In this document: positions 5,280 through 5,766 of the stretch, in pieces
Position numbering within the stretch: position 1 is the stretch's first letter
Layout of the letters: every line of letters begins with the position of its first letter
Assembly (NCBI GenBank): GCA_903928325.1
Contig: CAIYQF010000458.1
Coordinates: 1 to 5,766 of the forward strand
From: an uncultured beta proteobacterium
GTDB lineage: Bacteria > Pseudomonadota > Gammaproteobacteria > Burkholderiales > Burkholderiaceae_C
DNA: 5,766 nucleotides
Direction of reading: 5' to 3'
Position numbers and translations under genes: made by a program
The notes under the pieces: generated by a model
What the model was told of the DNA's origin: nothing
Databases searched by the model: none
Seen by the model: only the letters and a program-made list of their open reading frames with translations

Positions 5280-5766
5280 GCACCAACGCACACGCCCAAA
5301 GCCCCTGGCGCGAAGCCTTACGCATGTTTGCGCGCAACCCTTCGGCCATTGCTGGCATGCTGCTCTTGGGCGCGGTGCTGCTGGTGGCGCTGGGCGGCCC
5401 GTGGTGGCTGGGGGTGGACCCGTTTGAGATCACCGCGGCACCTATGACGCCGCCGCTTTCTGAAGACGCCGTTTTGGGCACCGACTACCTGGGCCGCGAT
5501 GTGCTGGCCACGCTGGTCTATGGCGGGCGCGCCACCTTGCTGGTGGGTGCGGTAGCGGCGCTGTTGTCGGTGGCCATTGGCATCACGCTGGGCGCTATGG
5601 CCGGCTATTACGGCGGCAGGGTGGACGCGGTGCTGATGCGCGTGACCGAGTTTTTTCAGGTGTTGCCTGCGCTTTTGTTTGCCATGGTGGTGGTGACGCT
5701 GTTTTCGCCCACGCTGCTGACCACCACGCTGGCCATTGGCGTGGTCAGCTGGACCGGTACCGCGCG
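5276..5766 (+). CDS. ABC transporter inner-membrane permease, DppC/OppC type, C-terminus cut by window edge
   Basis: ATG 5276 overlaps the TGA of the previous permease as ATGA, the usual coupled arrangement of paired permeases. The frame is open for 163 full codons and runs off the right edge; family members are about 280-300 residues, so just over half is visible. The N-terminus FARNPSAIAGMLLLGAVLLV (18-37) is the OppC_N-type leader helix. LGTDYLGRDVLATLVYGGR (67-85) is the hallmark motif of DppC permeases. A membrane helix follows at 86-106, then GAMAGYYGGRVDAVLMRVTE (106-125), typical of the start of the transport domain, and a further helix near 130-144. The EAA loop is outside the window. 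The ATPase genes are expected downstream. Confidence 0.95.
   Translation, partial: MSTNAHAQSPWREALRMFARNPSAIAGMLLLGAVLLVALGGPWWLGVDPFEITAAPMTPPLSEDAVLGTDYLGRDVLATLVYGGRATLLVGAVAALLSVAIGITLGAMAGYYGGRVDAVLMRVTEFFQVLPALLFAMVVVTLFSPTLLTTTLAIGVVSWTGTA

Noticed and set aside
1..5766. CRISPR arrays, tRNA or rRNA genes, insertion sequences, phage or defence genes
   Set aside because: No repeat-spacer pattern, RNA-gene-like fold, transposase or terminal repeats were seen. The window is filled by ordinary metabolic and transport genes.

Overview
The window is GC-rich DNA with dense genes and short gaps. Codon use is strongly GC-ending but keeps many TTT and TTG codons. Together with the protein families, this suggests a betaproteobacterium of the order Burkholderiales, possibly Comamonadaceae (Rhodoferax/Polaromonas-like). 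That assignment is inferred from composition and gene style; there is no marker gene.

Layout. (1) Positions 609 to 1, minus strand: the N-terminal 203 residues of a MocR-type regulator (GntR winged helix-turn-helix fused to an aminotransferase-like domain), cut by the left edge. (2) Positions 610-775: the divergent control region, with a -10-like TATACT for the regulator, a long perfect dyad and repeated GCCAA-type motifs. (3) Plus strand: a small SnoaL/NTF2-fold protein that probably starts at TTG 776. (4) After 14 bp, an FAD-dependent amine/amino-acid oxidase of the DAO (PuuB-like) family, whose reading frame is broken by one missing base near 2345-2351. (5) An 82-bp gap holding a perfect 9-bp hairpin. 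(6) A periplasmic binding protein of the peptide/nickel family (SBP_bac_5) with a Tat-like signal peptide. (7) After 20 bp, a DppB-type permease. (8) A DppC-type permease overlapping it by ATGA and cut by the right edge. The matching ATPase genes are not in the window and would be expected just downstream.

How the genes fit together (inference). This looks like a catabolic import operon under a divergent MocR regulator. The ABC transporter would import a peptide-like, amino-acid or amine-containing compound, and the flavoprotein would oxidise it at a C-N bond. The SnoaL-like protein may act on an intermediate. The MocR protein would sense the substrate or product through a PLP adduct, as GabR, TauR and EnuR do. 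The substrate cannot be read from the sequence.

The window is not obviously a new kind of system. The points most worth checking are the frameshift in the oxidase, the 32-bp dyad in the control region, the intercistronic hairpin before the binding protein, and the presence of a SnoaL-like protein as first gene of the operon.
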